Notes under the pieces: generated by a model | Databases searched by the model: none | Seen by the model: the letters and a program-made list of their open reading frames with translations, nothing else | Told to the model about the DNA's origin: nothing | NCBI GenBank assembly: GCA_902617285.1 | Contig: CACMVZ010000004.1 | Location: forward strand, 1-64,000 | Length of the DNA: 64,000 nt | Reading direction: 5' to 3' | Source of the DNA: an uncultured Bacteroidota bacterium | Lineage (GTDB): Bacteria > Bacteroidota > Bacteroidia > Flavobacteriales > Flavobacteriaceae | Part shown: in pieces, positions 1 to 9,019 of the stretch | Position numbering within the stretch: the stretch's first letter is position 1 | Layout: each line of letters opens with the position of its first letter | Position numbers and translations under genes: made by a program

Positions 1-2
1 GT

Positions 3-1247
3 AATAATAAATCTGCCATAAATATTTTTGAAATATTTACAATGATTAGGTTAGTATTAGGTGATGGATTTTTGGTTGATGTAGTTCCTTTATTTGAATC
101 TGTTTCAGATTTAGAAAATTCATCGGATATTATGCAAAAGGTATATGCTAATAAATTATATAGACAACATCTAAAAAACAGAAATAATGTACAAACAATT
201 ATGCTTGGTTTTTCAGATGGAACTAAGGATGGGGGTTACCTAACTGCAAACTGGAGTATCATAAAAGCTAAGGAATCATTAACAAAAGTTTCTAGAAAGT
301 TTGGCGTGAAGGTAATATTCTTTGATGGAAGAGGGGGGCCACCTGCTAGAGGAGGAGGTAATACACATCAATTTTATAGTTCACTAGGAGATTTTATTGA
401 ATCAGATCAAATTCAGTTAACAGTACAAGGCCAAACAATAAGTTCAAATTTTGGGACAATTGAATCGTCCCAATATAATATGGAGCAACTTATTAGCTCT
501 GGAATAAAAAATAGAATTTTATCTAACAAAGAAGTATTTAATAGAAAAAATAGACAAACCATTGAAAAGCTTTCATCATTAAGTTTTCAACATTATAGTG
601 ATTTTAAAAACCACCCTAAATTTATACCATACCTTGATAAAATGAGTACTATTAAATATTACTCAAAAGCAAACATTGGAAGTAGACCTTCTAAAAGAGG
701 AAATAAAGATGAAGAATTTGATTTCGATAAATTACGAGCGATTCCATTTGTTGGAGGTTGGAACCAACTTAAGCAGAATGTCCCAGGTTTTTACGGTTTA
801 GGAACATCGATAAATTATTTCTATAAAAAAAATAAAATTAAGGATGTAAAAGACCTTTATAGTGAAGTACCATTTTTCAGAGCACTTGTCTCAAATAGCA
901 TGATGAGTCTCACAAAATCATTCTTTGAATTAACATCTTATATGAGTAAAGATGAAGAGTTTGGTGAATTTTGGAAATTAATTCATGAAGAATACCTGCT
1001 TACAAAAAAGATGCTTTTAAAGATTTCAAATTTTAAAAATTTGATGGAAAATGAACCTGCAAATAAACTATCAATCGAAACAAGAGAGGAAATAGTAATG
1101 CCTCTTATTACTATTCAGCAATATGCATTGCAAATTGTAAATGAAATTGATTCAAATAAATTGGATAATTCAAAAAAACCAATGTTTGAAAAAATGATAA
1201 CAAGATCTCTTTATGGAAATATTAATGCTAGTAGAAACTCTGCATAA
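3..1247 (+). CDS. ppc: Phosphoenolpyruvate carboxylase, C-terminal part (5' end outside window)
   Basis: Catalyses carboxylation of phosphoenolpyruvate to oxaloacetate, an anaplerotic step feeding the TCA cycle in the cytoplasm. The frame is open to the left window edge without a stop, so this is the C-terminal piece of a longer protein; the ATG at 42 is internal. Visible family signatures are the stretch reading GFSDGTKDGGYLTANW, followed by the active-site loop FFDGRGGPPARGGG (the GRGG motif) and the conserved extreme C terminus ending RNSA, equivalent to the RNTG end of the E. coli enzyme, so the carboxyl end is intact. A lipoprotein gene follows 41 bases downstream on the same strand. Identification is confident; only length and regulation cannot be judged. 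Confidence 0.93.
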   Translation, partial: NNKSAINIFEIFTMIRLVLGDGFLVDVVPLFESVSDLENSSDIMQKVYANKLYRQHLKNRNNVQTIMLGFSDGTKDGGYLTANWSIIKAKESLTKVSRKFGVKVIFFDGRGGPPARGGGNTHQFYSSLGDFIESDQIQLTVQGQTISSNFGTIESSQYNMEQLISSGIKNRILSNKEVFNRKNRQTIEKLSSLSFQHYSDFKNHPKFIPYLDKMSTIKYYSKANIGSRPSKRGNKDEEFDFDKLRAIPFVGGWNQLKQNVPGFYGLGTSINYFYKKNKIKDVKDLYSEVPFFRALVSNSMMSLTKSFFELTSYMSKDEEFGEFWKLIHEEYLLTKKMLLKISNFKNLMENEPANKLSIETREEIVMPLITIQQYALQIVNEIDSNKLDNSKKPMFEKMITRSLYGNINASRNSA

Positions 1248-1288
1248 CTTTTTCTATCTTTAACTAATAACTATAAACAAAATTCAAA

Positions 1289-1780
1289 ATGAAAAAATAT
1301 ATATTATTATTTGCAATTCTATTATCATCTTGTGAAACTCAAACTGAACCTACAGGTTCTGGTTACTGGATTGCAGAAGATGGTAACGAAAAATTTGTTA
1401 ACGCTTCAGACGATTACACTGATATATTCAAAGCATGGGTTGAAGCTCATAACGAGAAAGACATTGATAAAGTTTTATCATACGAAACTGAGGATGTTAT
1501 ACTTGATTTACCTGACGGGACTTTAATCGAGGGTAAGGAAGCTCATAGTCAAGGTCTTGAAAACTATTTCAATCTTGACCCTGAACTTAATTTGTTTTGG
1601 GCATTGCCATATGTAGGAGTTAATAATGCTGAGGTATGGATAATTGCAGGTTCTGTTGAAGATACTACTAATGAAGAAGGTAAACAATCACGTTTACTAA
1701 TGGTTGATGCTCAATTTACAGAGGATAAACTTTCCAGAATAATATTTTATGAGAAGGCAAGACCTTCATCTCAGAATTAA
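1289..1780 (+). CDS. Small lipoprotein with SnoaL/NTF2-like fold
   Basis: A 163-residue protein with a short hydrophobic signal and a lipobox (LLSSC, Cys15), so it is probably lipid-anchored after cleavage by signal peptidase II. The mature part, from about residue 40, has the pattern of NTF2/SnoaL-like small alpha-beta proteins: an early helix with AWVEAHNEKDIDKVLSY, then an edge segment VILDLPDG and a G-E/H-S turn, typical of this fold. Such domains bind small ligands or act as scaffold or enzyme; no catalytic assignment is possible here. It sits between ppc and a DUF456 gene whose start lies 8 bases downstream, so the two are probably co-transcribed. Function unknown. Confidence 0.7.
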   Translation: MKKYILLFAILLSSCETQTEPTGSGYWIAEDGNEKFVNASDDYTDIFKAWVEAHNEKDIDKVLSYETEDVILDLPDGTLIEGKEAHSQGLENYFNLDPELNLFWALPYVGVNNAEVWIIAGSVEDTTNEEGKQSRLLMVDAQFTEDKLSRIIFYEKARPSSQN

Positions 1781-1788
1781 AATATAAA

Positions 1789-2286
1789 TTGGATTTATTC
1801 TTATTAATAATAGGATTCCTGTTTTGTCTAATTGGCATAATAGGAAGCTTTTTACCAATAATACCTGGCCCAGTTACCGCTTGGCTGGGTATTTTGCTTT
1901 TAAACTTAACTTCTGTAGTTGAGTTTAACTTGAACTTCATTTTAATAACACTTACTGTAGCTGTTTCAGTTGGAATCCTTGATTATTTGATACCAATATT
2001 AGGTGTAAAAAAATTAGGGGGAACAAGATCTGGACAAATAGGCACAACAGTTGGACTTATTCTGGCTTTAGTTATTCTTGGACCTATTGGTATTATTATT
2101 GGTCCATTTTTAGGTGCTTTACTTGGAGAAATGACTAATAATAAATCTTTCAATGAATCATTGAAACCAGCATTTGGCTCATTTATGGGAGTTATAGCCG
2201 GAAGTGTAATAAAATTTTTAATAAGTCTTAGTTTCTTGTTTTTCTATTTTGATATTTTTTGGGGATACAGAGAAAGTTTTTTTTAA
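1789..2286 (+). CDS. DUF456 family integral membrane protein
   Basis: A 165-residue, very hydrophobic protein with about four membrane segments and glycine-rich turns. The N-terminal block with FLPIIPGP and the central GGTRSGQIGTTVG followed by GPFLGALLGE are characteristic of the DUF456 family, small inner-membrane proteins of unknown role found in many bacteria. Translation appears to begin at TTG (1789); no ATG lies near the start of the first membrane segment. The upstream lipoprotein gene ends 8 bases before, and the thioesterase starts 32 bases after. No function can be inferred beyond membrane location. Confidence 0.75.
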   Translation: MDLFLLIIGFLFCLIGIIGSFLPIIPGPVTAWLGILLLNLTSVVEFNLNFILITLTVAVSVGILDYLIPILGVKKLGGTRSGQIGTTVGLILALVILGPIGIIIGPFLGALLGEMTNNKSFNESLKPAFGSFMGVIAGSVIKFLISLSFLFFYFDIFWGYRESFF

Positions 2287-2318
2287 ATTTCCTAAATTGA
2301 AATAACCAATTTTTAGAT

Positions 2319-2798
2319 TTGGAAAAATTTGAAAGAAAATATTTTGCCTCATGGACTGATCTTGATCCTAACTGGCATGTTGCTAATCATGCATACATAA
2401 AATATGCAACAGATACTCGAGTATCTTTCTTCTCTGAGTTAAAACTAGATAAAGATAAATTTAATAATCTCAATATAGGTCCCGTTCTATTCTATGAACA
2501 TATGCATTATTACAAAGAGATAGTTATGGGTGTTGAATTTTCAATTAATGTAGAGATAGATGGTTACAGTGAAGATGGTAGGTTTTTCACTCTTTTTCAA
2601 AATTTTTATGATATGAATGGAAACCATTTAGCTCATCTAGATTTAGCTTTTGGAATTATGGACATAAAACTTAGAAAACTAGTATCAATGCCAAATGAAT
2701 CATTTGAAATTTTTAAAGAAGGTCCAAAATCAAAGACATTTAGTATAATTACAAAAGAGGATTTGAGAAAATATGGGAAGCTTCCAAAAAACAAATAA
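2319..2798 (+). CDS. Acyl-CoA thioesterase of the 4HBT hotdog family
   Basis: A 159-residue hotdog-fold protein. The N-terminal signature SWTDLDPNWHVANHAYIKY corresponds to the 4-hydroxybenzoyl-CoA thioesterase type motif D-x-D-x-N-x-H-V-x-N-x-x-Y, where the Asp and the His-Asn region shape the thioester site. The next segment, about residues 50-130, is the expected central helix and antiparallel sheet. It probably hydrolyses acyl-CoA thioesters in the cytoplasm; chain length and physiological substrate cannot be told from sequence. The start is a TTG at 2319; the motif begins only ten residues in, so there is little room for another start. Weakly linked to neighbours: 32 bases after DUF456 and 64 bases before the symporter subunit. 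Confidence 0.75.
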   Translation: MEKFERKYFASWTDLDPNWHVANHAYIKYATDTRVSFFSELKLDKDKFNNLNIGPVLFYEHMHYYKEIVMGVEFSINVEIDGYSEDGRFFTLFQNFYDMNGNHLAHLDLAFGIMDIKLRKLVSMPNESFEIFKEGPKSKTFSIITKEDLRKYGKLPKNK

Positions 2799-2862
2799 TA
2801 AGCTATAATTATAAAGTGAGATATGTGTTTAATTATTGTTTAATTTGAAATAAATAAACAAA

Positions 2863-3105
2863 ATGAAAGAAAAATATTGGAGAAAAAACATATTATACCT
2901 CAGGATACTTCTAACAATTTGGTTTATTTGTTCTTTTGGTTTTGGTATTTTACTTGCTGAAAACTTAAATGAATTTTACCTAGGTGGATTCCCTTTGGGC
3001 TTTTGGTTTGCTCAACAAGGATCAATTTACATTTTTGTTATTATAATTTTTATATATGTTTATTTAATGAATAAGCTTGATAAAAAACATAACCTCGAGG
3101 AATAG
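2863..3105 (+). CDS. Sodium/solute symporter small subunit (DUF4212)
   Basis: An 80-residue membrane protein with two hydrophobic segments (about 10-30 and 45-70), matching the DUF4212 family of small proteins encoded immediately before an SSS-family symporter. The typical W-R-x-N-x-x-Y-x-x-x-L-L-x-I-W-F beginning and the GFPLGFWFAQQGS stretch between the two membrane helices are present. It is thought to act with the large permease subunit as a sodium-coupled carrier, often for acetate or other small organic acids. The next gene begins 2 bases after its stop, which supports a shared complex. Confidence 0.85.
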   Translation: MKEKYWRKNILYLRILLTIWFICSFGFGILLAENLNEFYLGGFPLGFWFAQQGSIYIFVIIIFIYVYLMNKLDKKHNLEE

Positions 3106-3107
3106 TT

Positions 3108-4775
3108 ATGGATGCACAATTTTGGACATACTTGTTAGTTGGAGTAACCTTTTCACTCTACATAGGTATAGCTATATGGTCAAGAGCTCAAAGTACTAAG
3201 GAATTTTATATTGCTAGTGGAGGAATTCATCCAGTACTAAATGGAATGGCAACTGCAGCTGATTGGATGTCGGCAGCCTCATTTATTTCTATGGCAGGTA
3301 TTATTTCATTTCTAGGTTATGGTGGATCACAATATTTAATGGGATGGACTGGAGGTTACGTATTATTGGCCCTTTGCCTCGCACCTTATCTAAGGAAATT
3401 CGGAAAATTTACCGTGCCAGATTTTATTGGAGAAAGATATTATTCAAAAAATGCCAGAACAATTGCATTAATATGTGCAATTTTTGTTTCATTTACCTAT
3501 GTGGTTGGACAGATGAAGGGAGTTGGAGTTGCATTCTCAAGATTTCTTGAGATACCATATGATCTGGGAGTAATTATTGGTATTGGAATAGTATTCTTCT
3601 ATGCTGTTCTTGGGGGTATGAAAGGTATTACATATACTCAAGTAGCTCAATACTGTGTTCTAATTTTCGCTTTTACAGTCCCAGCAATTTTTATATCACT
3701 TCAAGCAACAGGAAACCCAATTCCTCAAATTGGATTTGGTAGCAAGACAACTGATGGAGTATATCTTTTAGAAAAGCTCAATCAATTGTCTGTTGATTTA
3801 GGTTTTGAAAAGTATACTGATATTAATCAGACCACATTAATTAATGTGTTTTTTATCACTGCTGCATTAATGTTTGGAACTGCTGGACTTCCTCATGTTA
3901 TTGTAAGATTTTTCACTGTTCCCAAAGTAAGAGATGCTAGAATATCTGCAGGATGGGCATTATTATTTATTTCGTTTTTATATACAACTGCTCCAGCTGT
4001 TGCTGCATTTGCTAAAGTTAATTTAATTAATACAGTATCAAATGCTCAATATTCAGAAGTACCTCAATGGTTTAAAAATTGGGAGAACACAGGTTTACTC
4101 CAATTCGATGATAAAAATGCAGATGGTATAATCCAGTATGTAGCTGATGAACAAATTAACGAGTTAACAATTGACAGAGATATAATGGTCCTAGCAAATC
4201 CTGAGATTGCTGACTTACCTCCATGGGTAATTGGACTTATAGTAGCTGGTGGTTTAGCTGCTGCTCTTTCAACTGCAGCAGGTTTGCTTCTTGTAATTTC
4301 AACCTCAATATCCCATGATCTTCTCAAGAAGAATATAAATCCTAATATTTCTGAAAAAGGAGAATTATGGGCAGCAAGAATTTCTATAGCAGTAGCAGTT
4401 GTTGCAGCTGGGCTGGCTGGATTAAATCCCCCTGGATTTGTTGCAGAAGTTGTTGCATTAGCTTTTGGTCTTGCTGCGTCCTCTTTTTTTCCTGCAATTA
4501 TTCTTGGGATTTTTGACAAAAGAATGAACAAGGAAGGAGCATTATCTGGAATGATTGTAGGTGTAGTCTTTACAACTATATATATTTTTTATTTTAAACC
4601 CCAACTTGGTGGCCCAGGTTTACCTAAAGATTATTTATTTGGAATATCACCTGAGGGAATTGGAACTATTGGTATGATAATTAACTTTATTGTATCTTTA
4701 ATAGTCTCAAGATTAACAAAACCGACACCTGAAAATATCAAGGAATTAGTTGAAAGCATAAGATATCCTAAATAG
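3108..4775 (+). CDS. Sodium:solute symporter, acetate permease-like large subunit
   Basis: A 555-residue polytopic permease of the solute:sodium symporter family (LeuT fold), in the subgroup that pairs with DUF4212. It carries the family's early segment (YIASGGIHPVLNGMATAADWMSAASFISMAG), a long hydrophilic insertion around residues 300-360, and ALSTAAGLLLVISTSISHDL in the C-terminal half, which resembles the ActP signature region. It lies 2 bases after the small subunit and 2 bases before acetyl-CoA synthetase, so the three genes almost certainly form one unit. The context makes acetate the best guess for substrate, but propionate, pyruvate or another monocarboxylate is also possible. Confidence 0.85.
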   Translation: MDAQFWTYLLVGVTFSLYIGIAIWSRAQSTKEFYIASGGIHPVLNGMATAADWMSAASFISMAGIISFLGYGGSQYLMGWTGGYVLLALCLAPYLRKFGKFTVPDFIGERYYSKNARTIALICAIFVSFTYVVGQMKGVGVAFSRFLEIPYDLGVIIGIGIVFFYAVLGGMKGITYTQVAQYCVLIFAFTVPAIFISLQATGNPIPQIGFGSKTTDGVYLLEKLNQLSVDLGFEKYTDINQTTLINVFFITAALMFGTAGLPHVIVRFFTVPKVRDARISAGWALLFISFLYTTAPAVAAFAKVNLINTVSNAQYSEVPQWFKNWENTGLLQFDDKNADGIIQYVADEQINELTIDRDIMVLANPEIADLPPWVIGLIVAGGLAAALSTAAGLLLVISTSISHDLLKKNINPNISEKGELWAARISIAVAVVAAGLAGLNPPGFVAEVVALAFGLAASSFFPAIILGIFDKRMNKEGALSGMIVGVVFTTIYIFYFKPQLGGPGLPKDYLFGISPEGIGTIGMIINFIVSLIVSRLTKPTPENIKELVESIRYPK

Positions 4776-4777
4776 AA

Positions 4778-6670
4778 ATGCAAAGAATAAAAACCTTATC
4801 TGAATATTTCAAAAAATACGAATTAAGCGAAAAAGATCCTGAAAAATTTTGGTCTGAAATCGCTGATTCATTCATTTGGAAAAAAAAGTGGGACAATGTC
4901 CTTGAGTCGGATTTTGAAAATGCAGATTTTAAATGGTTTAAAAATGCTCAATTAAATATAACTGAAAATATTTTTGAGAGAAACCTTTCTGAAAGAGGAG
5001 ACAAGACTGCTATCATATGGGAGCCAAATGATCCTAAAGAGTCACCAATATATCTATCATACAAAGAACTTTACAAGCAAACATGTACTTTTTCTAATGC
5101 TCTTAGAAGTAAAGGAATTAAGAAAGGAGACAGAGTAATTATCTACATGCCAATGGTTCCAGAGGCAGCTATTGCTATGCTTGCTTGTGCAAGAGTGGGC
5201 GCAGTTCACTCAGTTGTCTTTGCTGGCTTTTCTGCTGCATCTTTAGCAGATAGAATAAATGATTGTGAGGCAAAGATGGTATTAACATCTGATGGAAACT
5301 TTAGAGGAAATAAGACAATTCCTGTTAAAGATGTAGTTGATGAAGCTCTTGAAAAATGTTCATCAATTGAAAGTGTTATTGTTTTAGAAAGGACAAAACA
5401 AAATATTAATATGGAGGACGGAAGAGACTTTTGGTGGCATGAATGTATTGAGGATGAATCTAACATATGCGATTCTGAAGTTATGGATTCAGAGGACTTA
5501 TTATTTATTTTATATACATCAGGTTCAACAGGTAAGCCAAAAGGTGTTGTTCATTCTTCAGCTGGATACATGGTATACTCTTCTTATACATTCTTAAATG
5601 TATTCCAATATGATGAAGAAGATATTTATTGGTGTACTGCCGATGTAGGATGGATTACAGGACATTCCTATATAGTATATGGACCTTTACTTTGTGGTGC
5701 CACTACAGTAATGTTTGAAGGCGTTCCAACATATCCTAATGTTAGTCGTTTTTGGGATATAGTTGATAAATATAAAATTAATCAATTCTACACAGCACCA
5801 ACTGCAATTCGAGCTCTTCAAGCTCATGGTCTAGAGCCACTTAAAAATAACTCACTCGATTCATTGAAAGTTATTGGATCTGTCGGAGAACCAATAAACG
5901 AAGAAGCATGGCATTGGTACCATGATAATGTTGGTAAAGGAAAGTGTCCTTTAGTTGATACATGGTGGCAAACTGAAACAGGTGGTATAATGATCTCAGC
6001 ACTTGCAGGAATTACTCCTAACAAGCCAGCTCATGCTTCATTGCCATTACCGGGTATTATGCCTGTAATCGTTGACGCGGACGGTAATGAATTAAATGGA
6101 AATAATGTTCAAGGTAATTTATGTATTAAATCTCCTTGGCCATCTATCATCAGGACTACATATGGTGATCATGAAAGATGCATTAATACATACTTCTCAA
6201 ACTATAAAGGTATGTACTTTACAGGTGATGGAGTTAAAAGAGATCATGATGGATACCTGAGAATACTTGGTAGAGTTGATGACGTAATTAATGTATCAGG
6301 TCATAGAATGGGAACAGCTGAGGTTGAAAATGCGATTAATGAGCATGAAGATGTAATTGAGTCAGCTGTTGTTGGATATCCTCATGATATTAAAGGTGAG
6401 GGTATATATGCATATGTTATAGTAGGTACAAAATTAAATGATGATAAAATTAAGGATGAGATAATAAATGTTGTAAGAAAAGTTATAGGACCAATTGCAA
6501 AACCAGATAAAATTCAAATTGTTAGTGGTTTACCCAAGACTAGATCTGGTAAGATAATGAGAAGAATCCTAAGAAAGGTTGCAAGTAATGATTTTCAGAA
6601 CCTTGGAGACACATCTACACTTTTAAATCCTAATATTGTTGCAGAAATTATTGACGGAGCTATTATCTAA
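4778..6670 (+). CDS. acs: Acetyl-coenzyme A synthetase
   Basis: AMP-forming acetate:CoA ligase, 630 residues, converting acetate, ATP and CoA to acetyl-CoA. Motifs of the ANL superfamily are all visible: the phosphate loop YTSGSTGKPKGVVH, the acetate-pocket and adenylate motif DTWWQTETGG, the hinge region YLRILGRVDDVINVSGHR and the C-terminal PKTRSGK, whose lysine (Lys592) is the residue reversibly acetylated in well-studied homologues. It directly follows the symporter, so imported acetate can be activated at once and passed to the TCA or glyoxylate route. The last 8 bases overlap the end of murF on the other strand. Identification is secure. Confidence 0.97.
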   Translation: MQRIKTLSEYFKKYELSEKDPEKFWSEIADSFIWKKKWDNVLESDFENADFKWFKNAQLNITENIFERNLSERGDKTAIIWEPNDPKESPIYLSYKELYKQTCTFSNALRSKGIKKGDRVIIYMPMVPEAAIAMLACARVGAVHSVVFAGFSAASLADRINDCEAKMVLTSDGNFRGNKTIPVKDVVDEALEKCSSIESVIVLERTKQNINMEDGRDFWWHECIEDESNICDSEVMDSEDLLFILYTSGSTGKPKGVVHSSAGYMVYSSYTFLNVFQYDEEDIYWCTADVGWITGHSYIVYGPLLCGATTVMFEGVPTYPNVSRFWDIVDKYKINQFYTAPTAIRALQAHGLEPLKNNSLDSLKVIGSVGEPINEEAWHWYHDNVGKGKCPLVDTWWQTETGGIMISALAGITPNKPAHASLPLPGIMPVIVDADGNELNGNNVQGNLCIKSPWPSIIRTTYGDHERCINTYFSNYKGMYFTGDGVKRDHDGYLRILGRVDDVINVSGHRMGTAEVENAINEHEDVIESAVVGYPHDIKGEGIYAYVIVGTKLNDDKIKDEIINVVRKVIGPIAKPDKIQIVSGLPKTRSGKIMRRILRKVASNDFQNLGDTSTLLNPNIVAEIIDGAII

Positions 6671-7940
6671 ATAATTTTTCTAGCTTAACCCCCCTTGACC
6701 CTTTTACCAAAATATTCATATTTTTTAAACTTTTAAATGAATCAGATTGTGCTATTTCATCTGTGTTTGAAAACTTAAAAAAATATTCCCCATCAGTATT
6801 ACACCTTGAAAAATTATCACCTACTAAATAGACTTTACTATAATCTTTGTTTTTAACAAAATCAACTATTTTTTGATGTTCATGATCTGAATACTTTCCA
6901 AGTTCAAACATCTCTCCCAATATTAATACTCTATTATTAACATTGGTGTCTTCAAAATTTGAAATAGCCGCTAGCATACTTGAAGGATTAGCATTATATG
7001 CATCTAAATAAATCTTATTGCTATCAAAAATTAAAATTTCAGACCTATTGGAGTCATTTAAAAATTTATTAAGTCCTTCTTGAATTTCTTTATTTGATAA
7101 GTCAAGGAACTTTCCAATTGTAATACTTGAGGCCAAATTTGAAAAGTTATACTCACCGTATAGATTAGAATTAAACTCGAATCCATCAGTTTTAAGTTTC
7201 AAAGATGAATTATCCTTTTTGTAATCAAATATAAACTCTGAATCTTTGCTGCTTCCAAAAGTCACCGCAAGGTCTCCTTTATAATTTTCTACTTGTAATT
7301 TATCATCATTATTTAGAATTATATGACCATAGTTTTCTGTTAAATATTCAAACATCTCAGTCTTACCTTTTATGACTCCTTCAAAACTTCCAAAACCCTC
7401 AAGATGAGCATACCCGTAATTAGTAATCAATCCTATATCTGGCATAGCAATTTCACATAATCTTTTTATTTCTCCAACATGGTTAGCACCCATCTCTATA
7501 ATTGCAACATCAATATCATCTTTTATATTAAGTAGTGAGATTGGAACTCCTATGTGATTATTTAAATTCCCTTTTGTCTTGATTACATTATACTTTTGAG
7601 AAAGGATTGAATAGATTAGATTCTTAGTGGTAGTTTTACCATTACTACCAGTAATTCCAATAACTTTTGTATCAAATAGAGTTCTATGATAATTGCTTAA
7701 ATCTTGAAGAGCTTTTAAACTGTTTTCTACATAAATTATATTATCATGAATATCTTTTTGCTCAACATCGTCAACAATTGAAAACTTTGCACCCTTTTCA
7801 ATTGCTTCCATTGCAAAAACATTACCATCGAAATTATCTCCTTTTAATGAAAAATACATTTCATCTTTATTAATTTTCCTAGTATCAATAGACACACCTG
7901 AGCAAGAATTGAAAAGAGAATATAAATTTTGAGTGTCCAA
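6663..7940 (-). CDS. murF: UDP-MurNAc-tripeptide--D-alanyl-D-alanine ligase
   Basis: ATP-dependent Mur ligase adding D-Ala-D-Ala to UDP-MurNAc-tripeptide, the last cytoplasmic step of stem-peptide synthesis. The 425-residue protein has an N-terminal substrate domain (SIDTRKI, then FSLKGDNFDGN), the ATP loop GITGSNGKTTTKN around residue 95, the central NNHIGVP and EMGANHVGEI motifs diagnostic of MurF, and DAYNANPSSM in the C-terminal domain. The start is TTG at 7940; homologues begin at this point. It is separated from the dcw cluster of this genome and lies divergent from pdhA, whose promoter overlaps its start region. Confidence 0.96.
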   Translation of the reverse strand: MDTQNLYSLFNSCSGVSIDTRKINKDEMYFSLKGDNFDGNVFAMEAIEKGAKFSIVDDVEQKDIHDNIIYVENSLKALQDLSNYHRTLFDTKVIGITGSNGKTTTKNLIYSILSQKYNVIKTKGNLNNHIGVPISLLNIKDDIDVAIIEMGANHVGEIKRLCEIAMPDIGLITNYGYAHLEGFGSFEGVIKGKTEMFEYLTENYGHIILNNDDKLQVENYKGDLAVTFGSSKDSEFIFDYKKDNSSLKLKTDGFEFNSNLYGEYNFSNLASSITIGKFLDLSNKEIQEGLNKFLNDSNRSEILIFDSNKIYLDAYNANPSSMLAAISNFEDTNVNNRVLILGEMFELGKYSDHEHQKIVDFVKNKDYSKVYLVGDNFSRCNTDGEYFFKFSNTDEIAQSDSFKSLKNMNILVKGSRGVKLEKLFR

Positions 7941-7950
7941 CCTAATTTTA

Positions 7951-7981
7951 TTGCAATATACTAAAGAAATCAGTATTTTTG
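7951..7981 (+). promoter_or_regulatory. Bacteroidota-type promoter for pdhA
   Basis: TTG at 7951-7953 and TATTTTTG at 7974-7981 (fits TAnnTTTG), separated by 20 bases, match the -33/-7 consensus of the Bacteroidota primary sigma factor. The predicted transcription start, near 7988, lies about 29 bases before the ATG at 8017. Assignment rests on the consensus only. Confidence 0.55.
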
Positions 7982-8016
7982 CTGCGTCTTTTGATTACAG
8001 ACTTCAACTTTATAAT

Positions 8017-9018
8017 ATGAAAAAAATTACTGGAAAGACTTATTTAGATTGGTATGAAAATATGCTTTTATGGAGAAAGTTTGAGGATAAACTTGCCGCT
8101 AAATATATTCAACAAAAGATAAGAGGTTTTTTACATCTTTATAATGGCCAAGAAGCAGTTCTTGCTGGCTGTCTTCATTCTATAGATCCTAAAAAGGACA
8201 GAATGATTAGTTCATATAGAAGTCATGTTCATGCAATAGGTTTAGGAGAAGATCCAAAATTTGTAATGGCAGAATTATTCGGTAAAGCAACCGGTACATC
8301 TGGAGGTTTAGGTGGATCAATGCATATTTTTTCAAAAAAATATAATTTTTTTGGAGGTCATGGAATTGTTGGAGGTCAGATTCCATTAGGCACTGGAATT
8401 GCTTTTGGTGATAAATATTTTAAAAGAGATAGTGTCACTCTTTGCTTTCTGGGTGATGGTGCTATTAGACAAGGAGCATTTCATGAGTCAATTAATCTAG
8501 CTGCTTTATGGAGACTACCTGTCATTTATATAGTTGAAAATAATGGTTATGCCATGGGAACATCAGTTGCAAGAACAACAAGTCAAGAAGATCTTTGGAA
8601 ATTAGGTGAGCCATACGAAATGCCTTCAATGCCAGTAGATGGTATGGACCCAGTTAAAGTTGCTGAGGTAATTGATAAATGTGTAAATCATGCAAGAGCT
8701 GGAAAAGGTCCTTCACTTCTTGATGTGAAAACCTACAGGTATAGAGGTCACTCTATGTCTGATGCTCAACAGTATAGAACTAAAGAAGAAGTCGAAGAGT
8801 ATAGAAAGATTGATCCAATTACTCAGGTTGAAAAAATTATTCTCTCAAAGAAATATGGAACTAAATCTGATATTGAAAAGATTGATAAAAAAGTTAAAAA
8901 AATAATTGCAGAGTGTGAAGAATTTTCAGAGTCATCTCCATTTCCAGATACTTCTGTTATGTATGATGTTGTTTACGAGCAAAATGATTATCCATTTATT
9001 AAACATAAATTAGATTAA
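8017..9018 (+). CDS. pdhA: Pyruvate dehydrogenase E1 component, alpha subunit
   Basis: Thiamine-diphosphate-dependent E1 alpha subunit (333 residues from the ATG at 8017) that decarboxylates pyruvate and passes the acetyl group to lipoyl-E2. The cofactor motif GDGAIRQGAFHES...ENN is present, as are the phosphorylation-loop type sequence YRYRGHSMSD and the GGLGGSMHIF segment. I chose the ATG at 8017 over an in-frame ATG at 7933, because the family starts with residues like KKITGKTYLDWYENMLLWRKFE and the good -33/-7 promoter lies between the two. The E2 gene begins 1 base after the stop. The beta subunit and E3 are not in this window. Confidence 0.95.
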   Translation: MKKITGKTYLDWYENMLLWRKFEDKLAAKYIQQKIRGFLHLYNGQEAVLAGCLHSIDPKKDRMISSYRSHVHAIGLGEDPKFVMAELFGKATGTSGGLGGSMHIFSKKYNFFGGHGIVGGQIPLGTGIAFGDKYFKRDSVTLCFLGDGAIRQGAFHESINLAALWRLPVIYIVENNGYAMGTSVARTTSQEDLWKLGEPYEMPSMPVDGMDPVKVAEVIDKCVNHARAGKGPSLLDVKTYRYRGHSMSDAQQYRTKEEVEEYRKIDPITQVEKIILSKKYGTKSDIEKIDKKVKKIIAECEEFSESSPFPDTSVMYDVVYEQNDYPFIKHKLD

Positions 9019-9019
9019 T

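Noticed and set aside
4064-4531. Open frame of 155 codons antisense to the symporter
   Set aside because: It lies wholly inside a well-conserved gene, has no homology I recognise and shows a composition expected from the complement of the coding strand.
7933-8016. Longer N terminus for PdhA, starting at 7933
   Set aside because: The extra 28 residues match nothing in the family and would place the best promoter match inside the coding region.
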